Position numbers and translations under genes: made by a program | Assembly: GCA_028818755.1 (NCBI GenBank) | Contig: JAPPNF010000156.1 | Location: 137,167-201,166 of the forward strand | Direction of reading: 5' to 3' | Length of the DNA: 64,000 bases | DNA from: Deltaproteobacteria bacterium | GTDB taxonomy: Bacteria; Desulfobacterota; Binatia; UBA9968; JAJDTQ01 | The notes under the pieces: generated by a model | Seen by the model: only the letters and a program-made list of their open reading frames with translations | Database searches by the model: none | What the model was told of the DNA's origin: nothing | In this document: positions 56,586 through 64,000 of the stretch, one piece after another | Layout of the letters: every line of letters starts with the position of its first letter | How positions within the stretch are numbered: position 1 is the stretch's first letter

Positions 56586-58109
56586 GTGTCAAAGCACATG
56601 AGAGACCTCTTGAAGGAGGCGCTACATCAGATAGTCGACATCAACTACGGGCAACCATCCATCTCAGACCCTACGCAAGAGAAGTTCAACGAGGGTACAC
56701 GCAGGGCCTGCAACCTGATCGGCGACGTATTCACTGCCGAGCAGGCGCAGCGACGGCGTGACGAGGTCGTGACCGCAAAGGAGATCTTCGTCGAGGCCCA
56801 CAAGAGTCGACCCGACCGATGGGACGGTTGTAGCCACCTCTCGAGGGTGTCCTTGTTGCTGGGCGAGTTCGATGAAGCCGCAAAATGGAACGAAAGAGCG
56901 TTTGACCGGATACAGGCCAACGGCGGAGAAGGACTCGATAAGGCGACGCTCAATGTTCGATATGCTCAATATCACGAACTTCGAGCGGAAATCGCCCTGG
57001 CCAAAGGCGATCCCCAGGCTGCGACGCAGGAATTTCTGCGAGCTTTGGCGATTGACCCGTCAGTTCACAACCGATTGTCGCTCGTTCGAGTCTATTCGAT
57101 TATCGGTGACATCAAGAGCGCTGTTGTGCAAATCGAAGCGCTGGAGCGTCACCCCGATTTCGCACTCTGGGCTGGTGAATTCCTTGCCCGGGTGTTGGAG
57201 GAAGGAGACTTCGCGCCTCTCCGGGCCTCAAGAGCGTGGCGTGGTACTGTCGAGTCCCCCGGCATCCAGGGCAGGTGGGGCGCCACTACAAAGCGTACCA
57301 GCGCGCACTTGCGGCAAACGTTTGTCACGGACAGGGGATGGAAGCGACGGCTCAAACGTGTACTCCTCTACGTTACTGTCCTTATCATTGTGGTGGGGTT
57401 GAAGGTGTGGCTCCCCAACGTAACCTTCGGCATGTCTTGGTCCGGCAAAGTCCTATCGCCAGCGAGAGAGTGGTCCGTCCCTAGGAAGATCATAGACAAG
57501 GCCTTCGCGGATCTGAGGCCATGGGGTCAGGGAGCGGGCAAAATAAGGCGGTTTGTGCCTGTGGGGAGCAACCCGCCCCGTGCCACGACCTTCGCACCCG
57601 CGTTTACCCAACATGCTTATGGGTTGCGGGTATTCTATTCGTCAGCCAAGCCATCGCGCCGGCTACCACACGTACAACCTGTGTCGTCTGCCTACATCGT
57701 TTCAACAAAACACAGCCCAGTCATTCCGTGGCAGGATGAACTCGTGACCCGGATTTTGGTTGGTGGCGATCTCCTCGTCGGTGGGAGCCTCGCGAAGAAG
57801 ATCACACACCCGGTCAATAGGGGCGCGGCTGCCCCGACTGTCGTAAGGGCGGTCCCGGTTGTAGAAATGCCACTTGGCGAGCCTGTATTCCAGCTCCGGA
57901 TCCCCCAGAAGGACAGTGGGCTAGAACTCTTCGGGACCGGTTCGCTGCGCCCGTTCAACCTCCCCGTTGAGAAGGCGTGTACCCGGCCGGGTCGGCGGGA
58001 ATTTGATGCTCTGCTCGCGAAGTCGGTCTCGCACCGGATAGGCAAAGAACTCCTGGCCCTAGTCTGTCCGGATACGTTGAATGGAAAAAGGTACTTCCTC
58101 GACCACTAG
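56586..58109 (+). CDS. TPR-containing membrane protein, C-terminus probably disrupted by IS remnant
   Basis: GTG 56586 follows a perfect AAGGAGGTGA ribosome site. Residues 1-225 look like helical TPR repeats (FTAEQAQRRRDEVVTAKEIF, LSRVSLLLGEFDEAAKWNER, ALAKGDPQAATQEFLRALAI). A membrane helix lies near residues 260-280 (VLLYVTVLIIVVGLKVWL). From about residue 384 the DNA is antisense to an IS481-type transposase relic, so the last 120 or so codons are probably not original. Composition is less GC-biased than in core genes, fitting acquired DNA. Function unknown. Confidence 0.55.
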   Translation: MSKHMRDLLKEALHQIVDINYGQPSISDPTQEKFNEGTRRACNLIGDVFTAEQAQRRRDEVVTAKEIFVEAHKSRPDRWDGCSHLSRVSLLLGEFDEAAKWNERAFDRIQANGGEGLDKATLNVRYAQYHELRAEIALAKGDPQAATQEFLRALAIDPSVHNRLSLVRVYSIIGDIKSAVVQIEALERHPDFALWAGEFLARVLEEGDFAPLRASRAWRGTVESPGIQGRWGATTKRTSAHLRQTFVTDRGWKRRLKRVLLYVTVLIIVVGLKVWLPNVTFGMSWSGKVLSPAREWSVPRKIIDKAFADLRPWGQGAGKIRRFVPVGSNPPRATTFAPAFTQHAYGLRVFYSSAKPSRRLPHVQPVSSAYIVSTKHSPVIPWQDELVTRILVGGDLLVGGSLAKKITHPVNRGAAAPTVVRAVPVVEMPLGEPVFQLRIPQKDSGLELFGTGSLRPFNLPVEKACTRPGRREFDALLAKSVSHRIGKELLALVCPDTLNGKRYFLDH

Positions 58110-58155
58110 GTCGAGGAAGGCCAAAGAACGGCACCAGAGCTTTGCGACGTCGCGA
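57735..58155 (-). pseudogene. IS481-type transposase C-terminal remnant
   Basis: The minus-strand frame reads DVAKLWCRSLAFLDLVVEEV, then SIQRIRTD-stop-GQEFFAYPVRDR, LLNGEVERAQRT, PEEF-stop-PTVLLGDPELEY and WHFYNRDRPYDSRGSRAPID. This is the integrase core and C-terminus of an IS481-family transposase. Two TAG codons interrupt it (in place of the residues after RTD and EEF), and the first catalytic Asp and N-terminal HTH are missing. It abuts the stop of the SDR gene. Not a source of active transposase. Confidence 0.82.
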
Positions 58156-58158
58156 GGG

Positions 58159-58923
58159 TCAGTGCAGGTTGGCGCCCCCGTTGACCAGAATGGACTGGCC
58201 GGTGACGAAAGCGCTCAGCTCCGATAGCAGGTACAGCGCGGTTCCCACCACGTCGTCCGGCTGTTCGATGCGCTGCAGGATGCGCTTGGCCGCGGACCGC
58301 TCGTAGTCTTCGAGAGCGGCCGCCGTGGGCTCCGGCTCGCTGGCGGTGGAACCCGGCGCCAGCGTGTTCACGCGGATGTTGTCGGGGCCCAGCTCACGGG
58401 CGAGGACCCGGGTGAAACCCACCACCGCCGCCTTGGAAACCACGTAGTGCATCATGCCGGCGCCGCCGTTGTAGGCCATGTTGGACGCGATGTTGACGAT
58501 GCTTCCCTGGCGGCGCTCCTGCATGGCCGGCGCCACGGCCCGGCTGCACAGCCACAGCCCCTTGACGTTCACGGCCATCACCCGGTCCCATTCCTCCTCC
58601 CGGATCTCCTGGAAACCCGAACGCGTCACCGGCACGCTCATGAAGACCGCGGCGTTGTTGACGAGCCCGTCGATCCTTCCGAAGGATTGCAGAGCGGCCC
58701 CGGCCATGGCTTGGCAACTGGACAAGTCCGCGACGTCCGTCTGGACCGCGAGGGCCTGGCCGCCGTTCGCGGCAATCTCCCGGGCCACCGATTCGGCGGC
58801 GGCCCCGTCGATGTCCGCGGCCACGGGGATACCGCCCTCCCCGGCGATGCCCAGGCAATAGGCCCGGCCGATGCCGTTTCCCCCTCCGGTCACGATGACC
58901 ACCTTCCGGTCCAGCAGACCCAT
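58159..58923 (-). CDS. SDR family oxidoreductase
   Basis: 254 residues, classical SDR: cofactor motif VTGGGNGIGRAYC, acidic residue after strand 2 (AADIDGAA), NNAAVF, Ser in SIVNIAS, Tyr-Lys in YVVSKAA and C-terminal VTGQSILVNGGA. AAGGAAGG precedes ATG 58923. It lies 19 bases downstream of the tripartite-tricarboxylate binding protein on the same strand, so oxidation of the imported acid is a plausible role. Confidence 0.88.
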   Translation of the reverse strand: MGLLDRKVVIVTGGGNGIGRAYCLGIAGEGGIPVAADIDGAAAESVAREIAANGGQALAVQTDVADLSSCQAMAGAALQSFGRIDGLVNNAAVFMSVPVTRSGFQEIREEEWDRVMAVNVKGLWLCSRAVAPAMQERRQGSIVNIASNMAYNGGAGMMHYVVSKAAVVGFTRVLARELGPDNIRVNTLAPGSTASEPEPTAAALEDYERSAAKRILQRIEQPDDVVGTALYLLSELSAFVTGQSILVNGGANLH

Positions 58924-58942
58924 CAGCCTTCCTTTCTGTTCG

Positions 58943-59974
58943 CTACTTCCGCCCCAAGAGCTCCTTGTACCGGGCGAGGAGATCCGGGGGAGCCCCATAG
59001 AGGCCGGCAATGGTTTTTTCTATGGTCTCGTGGGAGGCCGGCGAGACGATGACCTTTTGCCGTTTGGCCTGCTCCAGGAGCTTCGGGCTGTTGAGAGTGT
59101 CCGTGAACGCCTTGCGCAAGAGCGCCACGCGGTCGGGCGGAGTCCCCGGAGGTATGGCAAAGAGGCGCAGCAACTTCCACGTCCCCACCAGAAAGTCCGC
59201 CATTCGCTGCTGCTTCGGATCGAGATTCATATCCTTGAACGTGGCGACGCCGGGGATGGGCTTCACCCGAGGGTCCTCTCCCAGGGCGAGCACCGGTCGC
59301 ACCAGGCCGCTCTCGATGTGGCGTCTGTAGATGGTCTGCATGTTCGACTGAGACATGATGCGCACGTCCACTTCCTTCCGCTCCATGGCGGCCATGACGT
59401 TCGCGGTGCCCCTGTAGCCGTGGACTGCCTTCAAGGGATAGCCGAGACTGGCCAGAAACTGGTTGGCGGCGGTGGCCGGCGACCCCCTGCCGGTCAGTCC
59501 GGAAGCCAGGGGCGTCTTGGAGTTCCTGAAATCCTCCAGGGATTTTATCGGCAGATCGCTGCGGACCCAGACTACCTCGGGAACGGCTCCCAGAGTCGGG
59601 TCTCCGAGCCAGATGAACTTGCGCACGTCGAACTTGGCGGCTTCAGGTCTGGTCACGAGATCCGTGATCACGCCGAAGCTGAATACGACGATGGTGAGGC
59701 CGTCACCCGGCTGCATGGCGTAGACCCGGTTGGCCGCCACCATGCTGGCCGCGCCGGGCATGTTGACCACGATCACCGAAGGGTTCCCGGGAAGATGTGC
59801 GCCGAGATTCCTGCCGACAAGGCGGGAGAACGTATCGAATCCGCCCCCGGGACTGTAGCCGACGACGATGCGGATGGTCTTGCCCTTGTAGAATGGCGCG
59901 TCCGCCGCCCAGGTGCCGCTAGCGAGGATCAGCAGCGCCGCGATACAAACGATCATGGATCGCAAGTTTTTCAT
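58943..59974 (-). CDS. Tripartite tricarboxylate transporter substrate-binding protein (TctC/Bug family)
   Basis: 343 residues. Signal peptide SMIVCIAALLILASGTWAAD, then KGKTIRIVVGYSPGGGFDTF typical of Bug proteins, LPGNPSVIVVNMPGAASMVA and GYRGTANVMAAMERKEVDV. It captures a carboxylate in the periplasm for a TctAB permease; no permease genes are in the window. GGAGGG precedes ATG 59974. First gene of a pair with the SDR. Confidence 0.88.
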   Translation of the reverse strand: MKNLRSMIVCIAALLILASGTWAADAPFYKGKTIRIVVGYSPGGGFDTFSRLVGRNLGAHLPGNPSVIVVNMPGAASMVAANRVYAMQPGDGLTIVVFSFGVITDLVTRPEAAKFDVRKFIWLGDPTLGAVPEVVWVRSDLPIKSLEDFRNSKTPLASGLTGRGSPATAANQFLASLGYPLKAVHGYRGTANVMAAMERKEVDVRIMSQSNMQTIYRRHIESGLVRPVLALGEDPRVKPIPGVATFKDMNLDPKQQRMADFLVGTWKLLRLFAIPPGTPPDRVALLRKAFTDTLNSPKLLEQAKRQKVIVSPASHETIEKTIAGLYGAPPDLLARYKELLGRK

Positions 59975-60161
59975 GGGAGTCCCTCCGGAGGTTGGAGCAG
60001 TCAGCCGTCTCAAGCACGGATCCGCGGCCCGCACTATCTCAAGGCAAGTATTCGCTGTCAACGGGATTCGCTCGATTGCTTCGTGTCCTGTTTCCCGGAT
60101 ACGTTCGGGACGATGGACAGGGCATGTTGCTGGCCGCACGGCGAGATAGCGGGGGGTGGAA

Positions 60162-60614
60162 ATGCATCATCACGCAAACCTGTTGACACGGACCGATGAT
60201 CTTCGGGAGCTGATCGCCGCGGTCGAACGGATCGCCGTTCTCGGCATCAAGACGGAGAGGCAGAGCGACCAGCCCGCGTTCTACGTGCCCAGGTATCTGG
60301 ACCGGGCAGGTTTCGACGTGATCCCCGTGCCCGTCTACTACCCGGAGGTGACCGAGATATTGGGGAAGCCGGTGTACCGGCGGCTGGCGGACATTCCTGG
60401 CAGGGTGGACCTGGTGAACGTGTTTCGGCGTCCGCGGGACATCGAGGCCCACCTCGACGACATGCTGGCCGCCAAGCCCGCCGCGGTCTGGTTCCAGTCG
60501 GGAATCCGCCATTCAGAAGCGGCCGAGGCGCTGGCGCGGGCCGGCATCAAGGTGGTCCAGGACCGTTGCCTGATGGTGGAGCACCGCTCGCTGGCGACGC
60601 CTGCGGCGTTGTAG
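60162..60614 (+). CDS. CoA-binding domain protein
   Basis: 150 residues with a Rossmann-like CoA-binding fold of the YccU type: VERIAVLGIKTERQSDQPAF, VPRYLDRAGFDVIPVPVYYP, GRVDLVNVFRRPRDIEAHLD and GIKVVQDRCLMVEHRSL. ATG 60162 was preferred over GTG 60156 because it follows a GGGGGGTGG stretch. Divergent from the TctC gene. Biochemical role of this family is unclear. Confidence 0.82.
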   Translation: MHHHANLLTRTDDLRELIAAVERIAVLGIKTERQSDQPAFYVPRYLDRAGFDVIPVPVYYPEVTEILGKPVYRRLADIPGRVDLVNVFRRPRDIEAHLDDMLAAKPAAVWFQSGIRHSEAAEALARAGIKVVQDRCLMVEHRSLATPAAL

Positions 60615-60633
60615 CCGGCACCCGTTCTGGACA

Positions 60634-60728
60634 GCGTCCTTCGACTTCGCTTCGCTACGCTCAGGACGAACGGAAACAGGTTTCTAAACCGTTCGTCCTG
60701 AGCGTAGCGAAGCGAAGTCGAAGGACGC
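60634..60728. repeat. Inverted repeat, family A copy 2
   Basis: Perfect 40-base inverted arms (60634-60673 and 60689-60728) with a 15-base spacer. The inner 38 bases are identical to copy 1 at 24500. It lies between the CoA-binding gene stop and the rhomboid gene stop, so it could end both convergent transcripts. Confidence 0.9.
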
Positions 60729-60791
60729 CATCCTGCTTACTCGGACAAGTTCCCAGGTCGGGTTGGCCGTAGGTGCAACCCGACACTCGGC

Positions 60792-61670
60792 TCAGGAGAA
60801 GGCCAGGAACCAGCACAGCGCCACCACCCCTGCCGCCAGCACGCCGATCCTGACCTGGATGCGGGGGTTCTCCGGACGGTCCATGGCCGTCGCCAGCGCG
60901 GCCCCGCCGGCCCCGCCGACCGCGAACCCCCAGAGGTGCGCCCACAGATCCACGCGCTGGCCGCCGGTGCCGAGCATGGCCAGGATCGCCAGTCCGGCCG
61001 CCAGCGGTATCCAGGCGCGCTTGCCCCGCAACCCGAGGCGCTGCCGTCGCACCACTCCGGTGCCTCCCACCACGCCGAGGGCGCCGAAGACCGCCGTGGA
61101 CGCGCCGATGGAGATGTGGTCGAAGCCGTAGAACCAGGCGTTGCACAGGTTCCCGCCGGCCCCCACCGCCAAGACCATGGCCGCCCCCAGCCCCGGTCCC
61201 TCCGAGCGGCAGACCGCGGTCAGGAAGAACAACATGGCGACCGCGTTGGAGCCGACGTGCGCCAGATCGGCATGCAGCGTGAGCGCGGTGACCGTGCGCC
61301 ACAACTCCCCGCGCAGGATGAGGTCGGCTGAAGCGCTGCCGCGCTCGAGCCAGGGCACCGTCCCCTGGGTCCCGGCGGCGAAGAAAAAGAACGCCAGCAG
61401 TGCCGCGCCGACCCCCGCGCCGGTGTAGAGAGGACCGTGACCGGGCCAGGGTTCCTCGTCCGGAACGCTGGTCCGGGTCTCGCTCTCGTAGTCCCATAGC
61501 TCGGTGACCGCCTGTTCCAGATGCTGGGAAGGGACCGACAGGACCCATCCGCTGGAGGTGCGTGTCAGACGAGGAGCCAACCCCTCCGCCTCCAGCACCA
61601 GGGACCATTCCTCGGCCTGGCGCAGGTCCGGTGTCCTGCGTACGATTATTTCCCTTCCTGCCTGTGTCAT
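60792..61670 (-). CDS. Rhomboid family intramembrane serine protease
   Basis: 292 residues. A soluble N-terminal domain of about 70 residues (EEWSLVLEAEGLAPRLTRTS) precedes six membrane helices. The catalytic Ser is in SIGASTAVFGALG and the catalytic His in DLWAHLWGFAVGG; the HxxxHxxxxN motif is in LTLHADLAHVGSNAVAM. It cleaves transmembrane segments of membrane proteins. Start ATG 61670 lacks a strong ribosome site. Substrate unknown. Confidence 0.9.
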   Translation of the reverse strand: MTQAGREIIVRRTPDLRQAEEWSLVLEAEGLAPRLTRTSSGWVLSVPSQHLEQAVTELWDYESETRTSVPDEEPWPGHGPLYTGAGVGAALLAFFFFAAGTQGTVPWLERGSASADLILRGELWRTVTALTLHADLAHVGSNAVAMLFFLTAVCRSEGPGLGAAMVLAVGAGGNLCNAWFYGFDHISIGASTAVFGALGVVGGTGVVRRQRLGLRGKRAWIPLAAGLAILAMLGTGGQRVDLWAHLWGFAVGGAGGAALATAMDRPENPRIQVRIGVLAAGVVALCWFLAFS

Positions 61671-61783
61671 GGGCTACGATGTCCGCGAAAACATGGGACG
61701 TAGATACCGGACAAGGATGGCGGCTTCAACTGCCGTCGTTCGGTTTTGACAGGTTGTGAAGATCTCCATATGAGACCGGTCGG

Positions 61784-61889
61784 CGCGCTTCGACTTCGCT
61801 TCGCCACGCTCAGGGCGAACGGTCAAGTCAAATAACCCCGTTCGCCCTGAGCGTAGCGCCGCGCAAGCGGCGCGAAGTCGAAGGGCGCC
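61784..61889. repeat. Inverted repeat, family A copy 3
   Basis: Left arm 61784-61822 and right arm 61838-61889. The sequence is related to copies 1 and 2 but carries GGGCGAACGG in place of GGACGAACGG, plus an insertion with a small hairpin (GCGCCGCGCAAGCGGCGCG) in the right arm. It lies between the rhomboid start and the DMT transporter stop. Confidence 0.82.
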
Positions 61890-61912
61890 ATACGGAGTCT
61901 TTCAACAACCGG

Positions 61913-62776
61913 TTAACGATACGTGATGAGGGCGATGCCGGTGACGATCAGAACGGCCCCGGCGGCCACCCGGGCGTTGATGGTTTCGAGGTCCCGCAGG
62001 AAGAGCGCGCTGAAAAGCACGATGAACAGAGGGTTGGTGTTGATGAGCGGGACCACCACGGACACGTCCCCTTCGCTCAGGGCGATGTAGCCCAGCAATT
62101 GGGCGGTGGCCGATACGACCGCGGCGGCGCCGTAGAACGGCAGGCATTTTCGGTCGCCCTGAAAGGTGGCTCGGAGCTGACCCGTGGCCACCAGGCTGAG
62201 GGAGAAGACCACCAGCGAGGTGGTGATGGTGACGGCGGTGGCGACGTAGGGGTTGGGCATGATCAGGAGCCCGGTCTTGCGGAAGTTCTGCGAGATGGCC
62301 GTGAGGAAGGCCGCGCCCAGCGGGTACGCAAGGTGGATGGCCTTCCACTCGCTCTCGCCTTCACGCCGGCTCGAGGTGAACCAGACCCCCACGACGCTCA
62401 GGAGCGAACCCAGGTAGACCGCGGCCTCGGGCCGCTCGCCCAGGAAGGTGAACGCCAGGGCGATGGCGAACAGCGGAGTCACGCTGCGCACCGGACCGGC
62501 ACGGGAGGCGCCCAGGCGGACGATGCCGGTATAGTGCATGAAACGGACGATGGCGGGCTGGATCAGCCCGCTGATGATGAAGTACCAGGTGGCGTCGGTG
62601 TACAGCAGGCTCAGGGGAAAGTAGAGCCAGATAGCGGTCCACAGCCCCACGGTGCTCAGCACGAACCCCATGAGTGCGGCCAGCGCCACGCTGGCGTAGC
62701 GCGAGCCCCGGCGCACCAGGATCGCCTCGGAGCCCCAGGCCACCGACGAGGTCAGGGCGAGGAACTCGGGGCCCAT
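61913..62776 (-). CDS. DMT superfamily (EamA-type) transporter
   Basis: 287 residues with ten predicted helices in two EamA repeats. The first ends with PLFAIALAFTFLGERPEAAV, the second with INTNPLFIVLFSALFLRDLE. Such carriers export amino acids, nucleosides or other metabolites. ATG 62776; the next gene upstream on this strand is the rhodanese. Substrate unknown. Confidence 0.86.
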   Translation of the reverse strand: MGPEFLALTSSVAWGSEAILVRRGSRYASVALAALMGFVLSTVGLWTAIWLYFPLSLLYTDATWYFIISGLIQPAIVRFMHYTGIVRLGASRAGPVRSVTPLFAIALAFTFLGERPEAAVYLGSLLSVVGVWFTSSRREGESEWKAIHLAYPLGAAFLTAISQNFRKTGLLIMPNPYVATAVTITTSLVVFSLSLVATGQLRATFQGDRKCLPFYGAAAVVSATAQLLGYIALSEGDVSVVVPLINTNPLFIVLFSALFLRDLETINARVAAGAVLIVTGIALITYR

Positions 62777-62813
62777 GACGGATTCATCCGGAGCAAAGCG
62801 GTGACGTGGACAC

Positions 62814-62834
62814 GGGCGGGTTTGAAACCCGCCC
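62814..62834. repeat. Short palindrome GGGCGGGTTTGAAACCCGCCC
   Basis: Ten-base perfect arms around one central base, directly abutting the rhodanese stop codon (62835-62837). The extended form with CTAC at one end looks like a dispersed intergenic palindrome and may end or protect the rhodanese transcript. Confidence 0.75.
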
Positions 62835-63683
62835 CTACTCCAGCACGAGCGGCGTATCGTCGCGGTTGGCCCACTCGCCCATGGAACCGTCGTAGTTGCG
62901 CGTCCGCTCGTAGCCCAGCAGTGTCAGGACGAAGACTCCGTGCGCCGCACGGATGCCGCCCTGTCAATAGGTGACCACTTCCTTGTCGGGTGGGACCCCC
63001 GCCTGCTCCAGCAGGCTCCTGAGTTCACCAGCTTCCTTCAAGGTCTTGTACGGGTTGTCCTGGAGAAAGTTGAGCCATTCCAGGTGCACCGCCCCCGGTA
63101 TGCGCCCGGCCCGCTTGTTGCCGCGGTCGATGGCGCCCGTCCACTCACCGTCCGACCGCACATCGAGGTACACGACATCGGGATTGCCGATGTTCGCCGT
63201 CCCGTAGTCTATCGTGCATACCAAGTCCGGGTTGGCCTTGGGGCTAAAGACCGCGCCTTCGGGCTTGGGCACGTCCAGGGTCACGGGCCGTCCTTCGTCG
63301 AACCACTTCTGCCAGCCGCCGTTGAGCACGGTCACCTCGGTGTGGCCGTAGTAGTTCAGCACCCACCACAAGCGCGCTGCCCACAGCGAGCCGTTGCTGT
63401 CGTAGGCCACCACCCGCGTGCCCTCGCCGATCCCCAGGTTCTCCATCACCTCCTTGGCCGTGTCCGGCGGCGCCACCAGGGGATACTTCCGCGGTTCCTT
63501 GTCGTACCCCGATTGCTTGATGTAGTGGTGCACGCGTATTCCCACGGCGCCCTTGATATGCGCGCGCCGGTAGACGTCGAAGGGATCGCAGTCCACGACC
63601 CGGATGTCCGGGTCGTCCAGGTGTTCCGCCAGCCAGTCCGTCTCCGTCAGTAGCTCGGGGCGAGCGTAACCTTCCTCTGTCAT
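62835..63683 (-). CDS. Two-domain rhodanese sulfurtransferase with in-frame TGA at the catalytic cysteine; candidate selenoprotein
   Basis: 282 codons if the TGA at 62966-62964 is read through, the normal length for thiosulfate/mercaptopyruvate sulfurtransferases. ATG 63683 follows AGGAGG. The N-terminal rhodanese domain includes VVDCDPFDVYRRAHIKGAVG and VLNGGWQKWFDEGRP. The C-terminal one includes VVYLDVRSDGEWTGAIDRGN and GRIPGAVHLEWLNFL. The active-site loop should read VVTY-Cys-QGGIRAAH; here codon 240 is TGA. The frame then continues QGGIRAAHGVFVLTLLGYER and MGEWANRDDTPLVLE to TAG. The conservation after TGA argues against old decay. Selenocysteine is the favoured reading; a TGC/TGT-to-TGA mutation or sequencing error are alternatives. 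If unread, the product ends at 62964 without its catalytic residue. Confidence 0.72.
62937..62953 (-). promoter_or_regulatory. SECIS-like hairpin after the rhodanese TGA
   Basis: On the minus strand, bases 11-27 after the TGA form TCCGTGC, loop GGC, GCACGGA: a perfect 7-bp stem with a 3-base loop starting in G. Apical loop distance from the TGA is 17 bases. Bacterial SECIS elements are hairpins of this kind just downstream of the UGA with a G near the start of the loop. The bases also encode the conserved IRAAHG, so coding constraint could produce the pairing by chance. Confidence 0.45.
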
Positions 63684-64000
63684 GGGTCCACCTCCTGTGT
63701 GGCGTGTCGAATCTGTACCAGATCGAATCAGCGCGCGCGAACGCGCCCGGGTTGAACTGTCGCCGCCTCTTGGGCGACAATGGCCCGCGCAGGTTGAAGA
63801 CCGTAAACGCTGTAAACGGAGGAGAATCAAACCCGGTTTCACCTCCGCGTCATTCCCGCGGAAGCGGGAATCCATGGGCGGGGAAGGGGAGCCCGGCACA
63901 AGTTGACGAATCTAGTGTGGTGTCTGGTTAATTTGCAGCATAATATGCGGGTCTTTTTCGCCGTCGGCTGCGTTGCTCTTCCTCGCGTGGTACCCGCCAC
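63684..64000. other. Intergenic end of window without a supported gene
   Basis: No convincing gene. It holds the rhodanese ribosome site, a palindrome at 63851-63876, and from about 63910 an AT-richer stretch (GTCTGGTTAATTTGCAGCAT) followed by coding-like GC-rich sequence that runs off the edge. The last 90 bases might be the end of a mobile element or gene, but this cannot be decided here. Confidence 0.4.
63851..63876. repeat. Short palindromic repeat (ATTCCCGCGGAAGCGGGAAT)
   Basis: TTCCCGC and GCGGGAA arms around GGAA, flanked by CA and CCATG. It has the form of a common small intergenic palindrome of GC-rich bacteria. Single copy in this window. Confidence 0.65.

Noticed and set aside
62964..62966. 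Calling the rhodanese simply truncated at 62964
   Set aside because: The next 42 codons keep a conserved rhodanese C-terminus, and the TGA sits at the catalytic Cys, so truncation is the less informative reading.

Overview
The window is GC-rich bacterial chromosome with short intergenic gaps, many 4-base stop/start overlaps and strong Shine-Dalgarno sites. It carries core genes (metH, ftsE-ftsX-envC-ctpA, xseA-xseB-tlyA, rpsU-cvpA-dnaG-rpoD and a tRNA with anticodon CAU) among catabolic and transport genes: TAXI and tripartite-tricarboxylate binding proteins, UbiD, luciferase-like oxidoreductases, amidohydrolases, SDRs and several MFS carriers. This mix, with small palindromic repeats between genes, suggests an uncultured proteobacterium-like organism, perhaps a deltaproteobacterial or Tectomicrobia-type lineage. 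That placement is inference only; no rRNA is present.

Layout. 1-7.8 kb: a TAXI receptor running off the left edge, a glutamine-synthetase-like enzyme with a class-I glutamine-amidotransferase-like hydrolase (a PuuA/PuuD-like pair), an SDR and full-length methionine synthase. 7.8-16.2 kb: an accessory region with a BrnT/XRE toxin-antitoxin pair, a broken RelE/HigB-type toxin beside an intact antitoxin, a decayed MobF relaxase, an orphan gene, a fibronectin-III scrap, a lipoprotein subtilase and a Sel1-repeat protein. 16.2-36.2 kb: metabolic genes, including three tandem MFS paralogues behind a luciferase-like oxidoreductase, UbiD, a thiamine-diphosphate enzyme and a B12-binding radical SAM protein. 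36.4-47.4 kb: cell division, DNA metabolism and the macromolecular-synthesis operon, ending with the tRNA. 47.4-51.3 kb: just after the tRNA lies a patch of toxin-antitoxin genes, intact and broken, and a probable HsdR scrap. 51.3-64 kb: transport and catabolic genes, two decayed insertion sequences, a rhomboid protease, a DMT transporter and a two-domain rhodanese.

The strongest unusual signal is the rhodanese at 62835-63683 (minus). Its reading frame is intact except for one TGA exactly where the catalytic cysteine of the C-terminal rhodanese domain should be. After the TGA the frame continues through 42 well-conserved residues to a normal stop at the usual family length. A 7-bp hairpin with a GGC loop lies 10 bases after the TGA, which agrees with the general form of a bacterial SECIS element. 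This is a candidate selenocysteine sulfurtransferase; a nonsense mutation or sequencing error is the alternative.

Other notable points are a 38-40 nt inverted repeat in four places, three toxin-antitoxin loci in different states of decay, and an EnvC-like factor with degenerate zinc ligands next to FtsEX.
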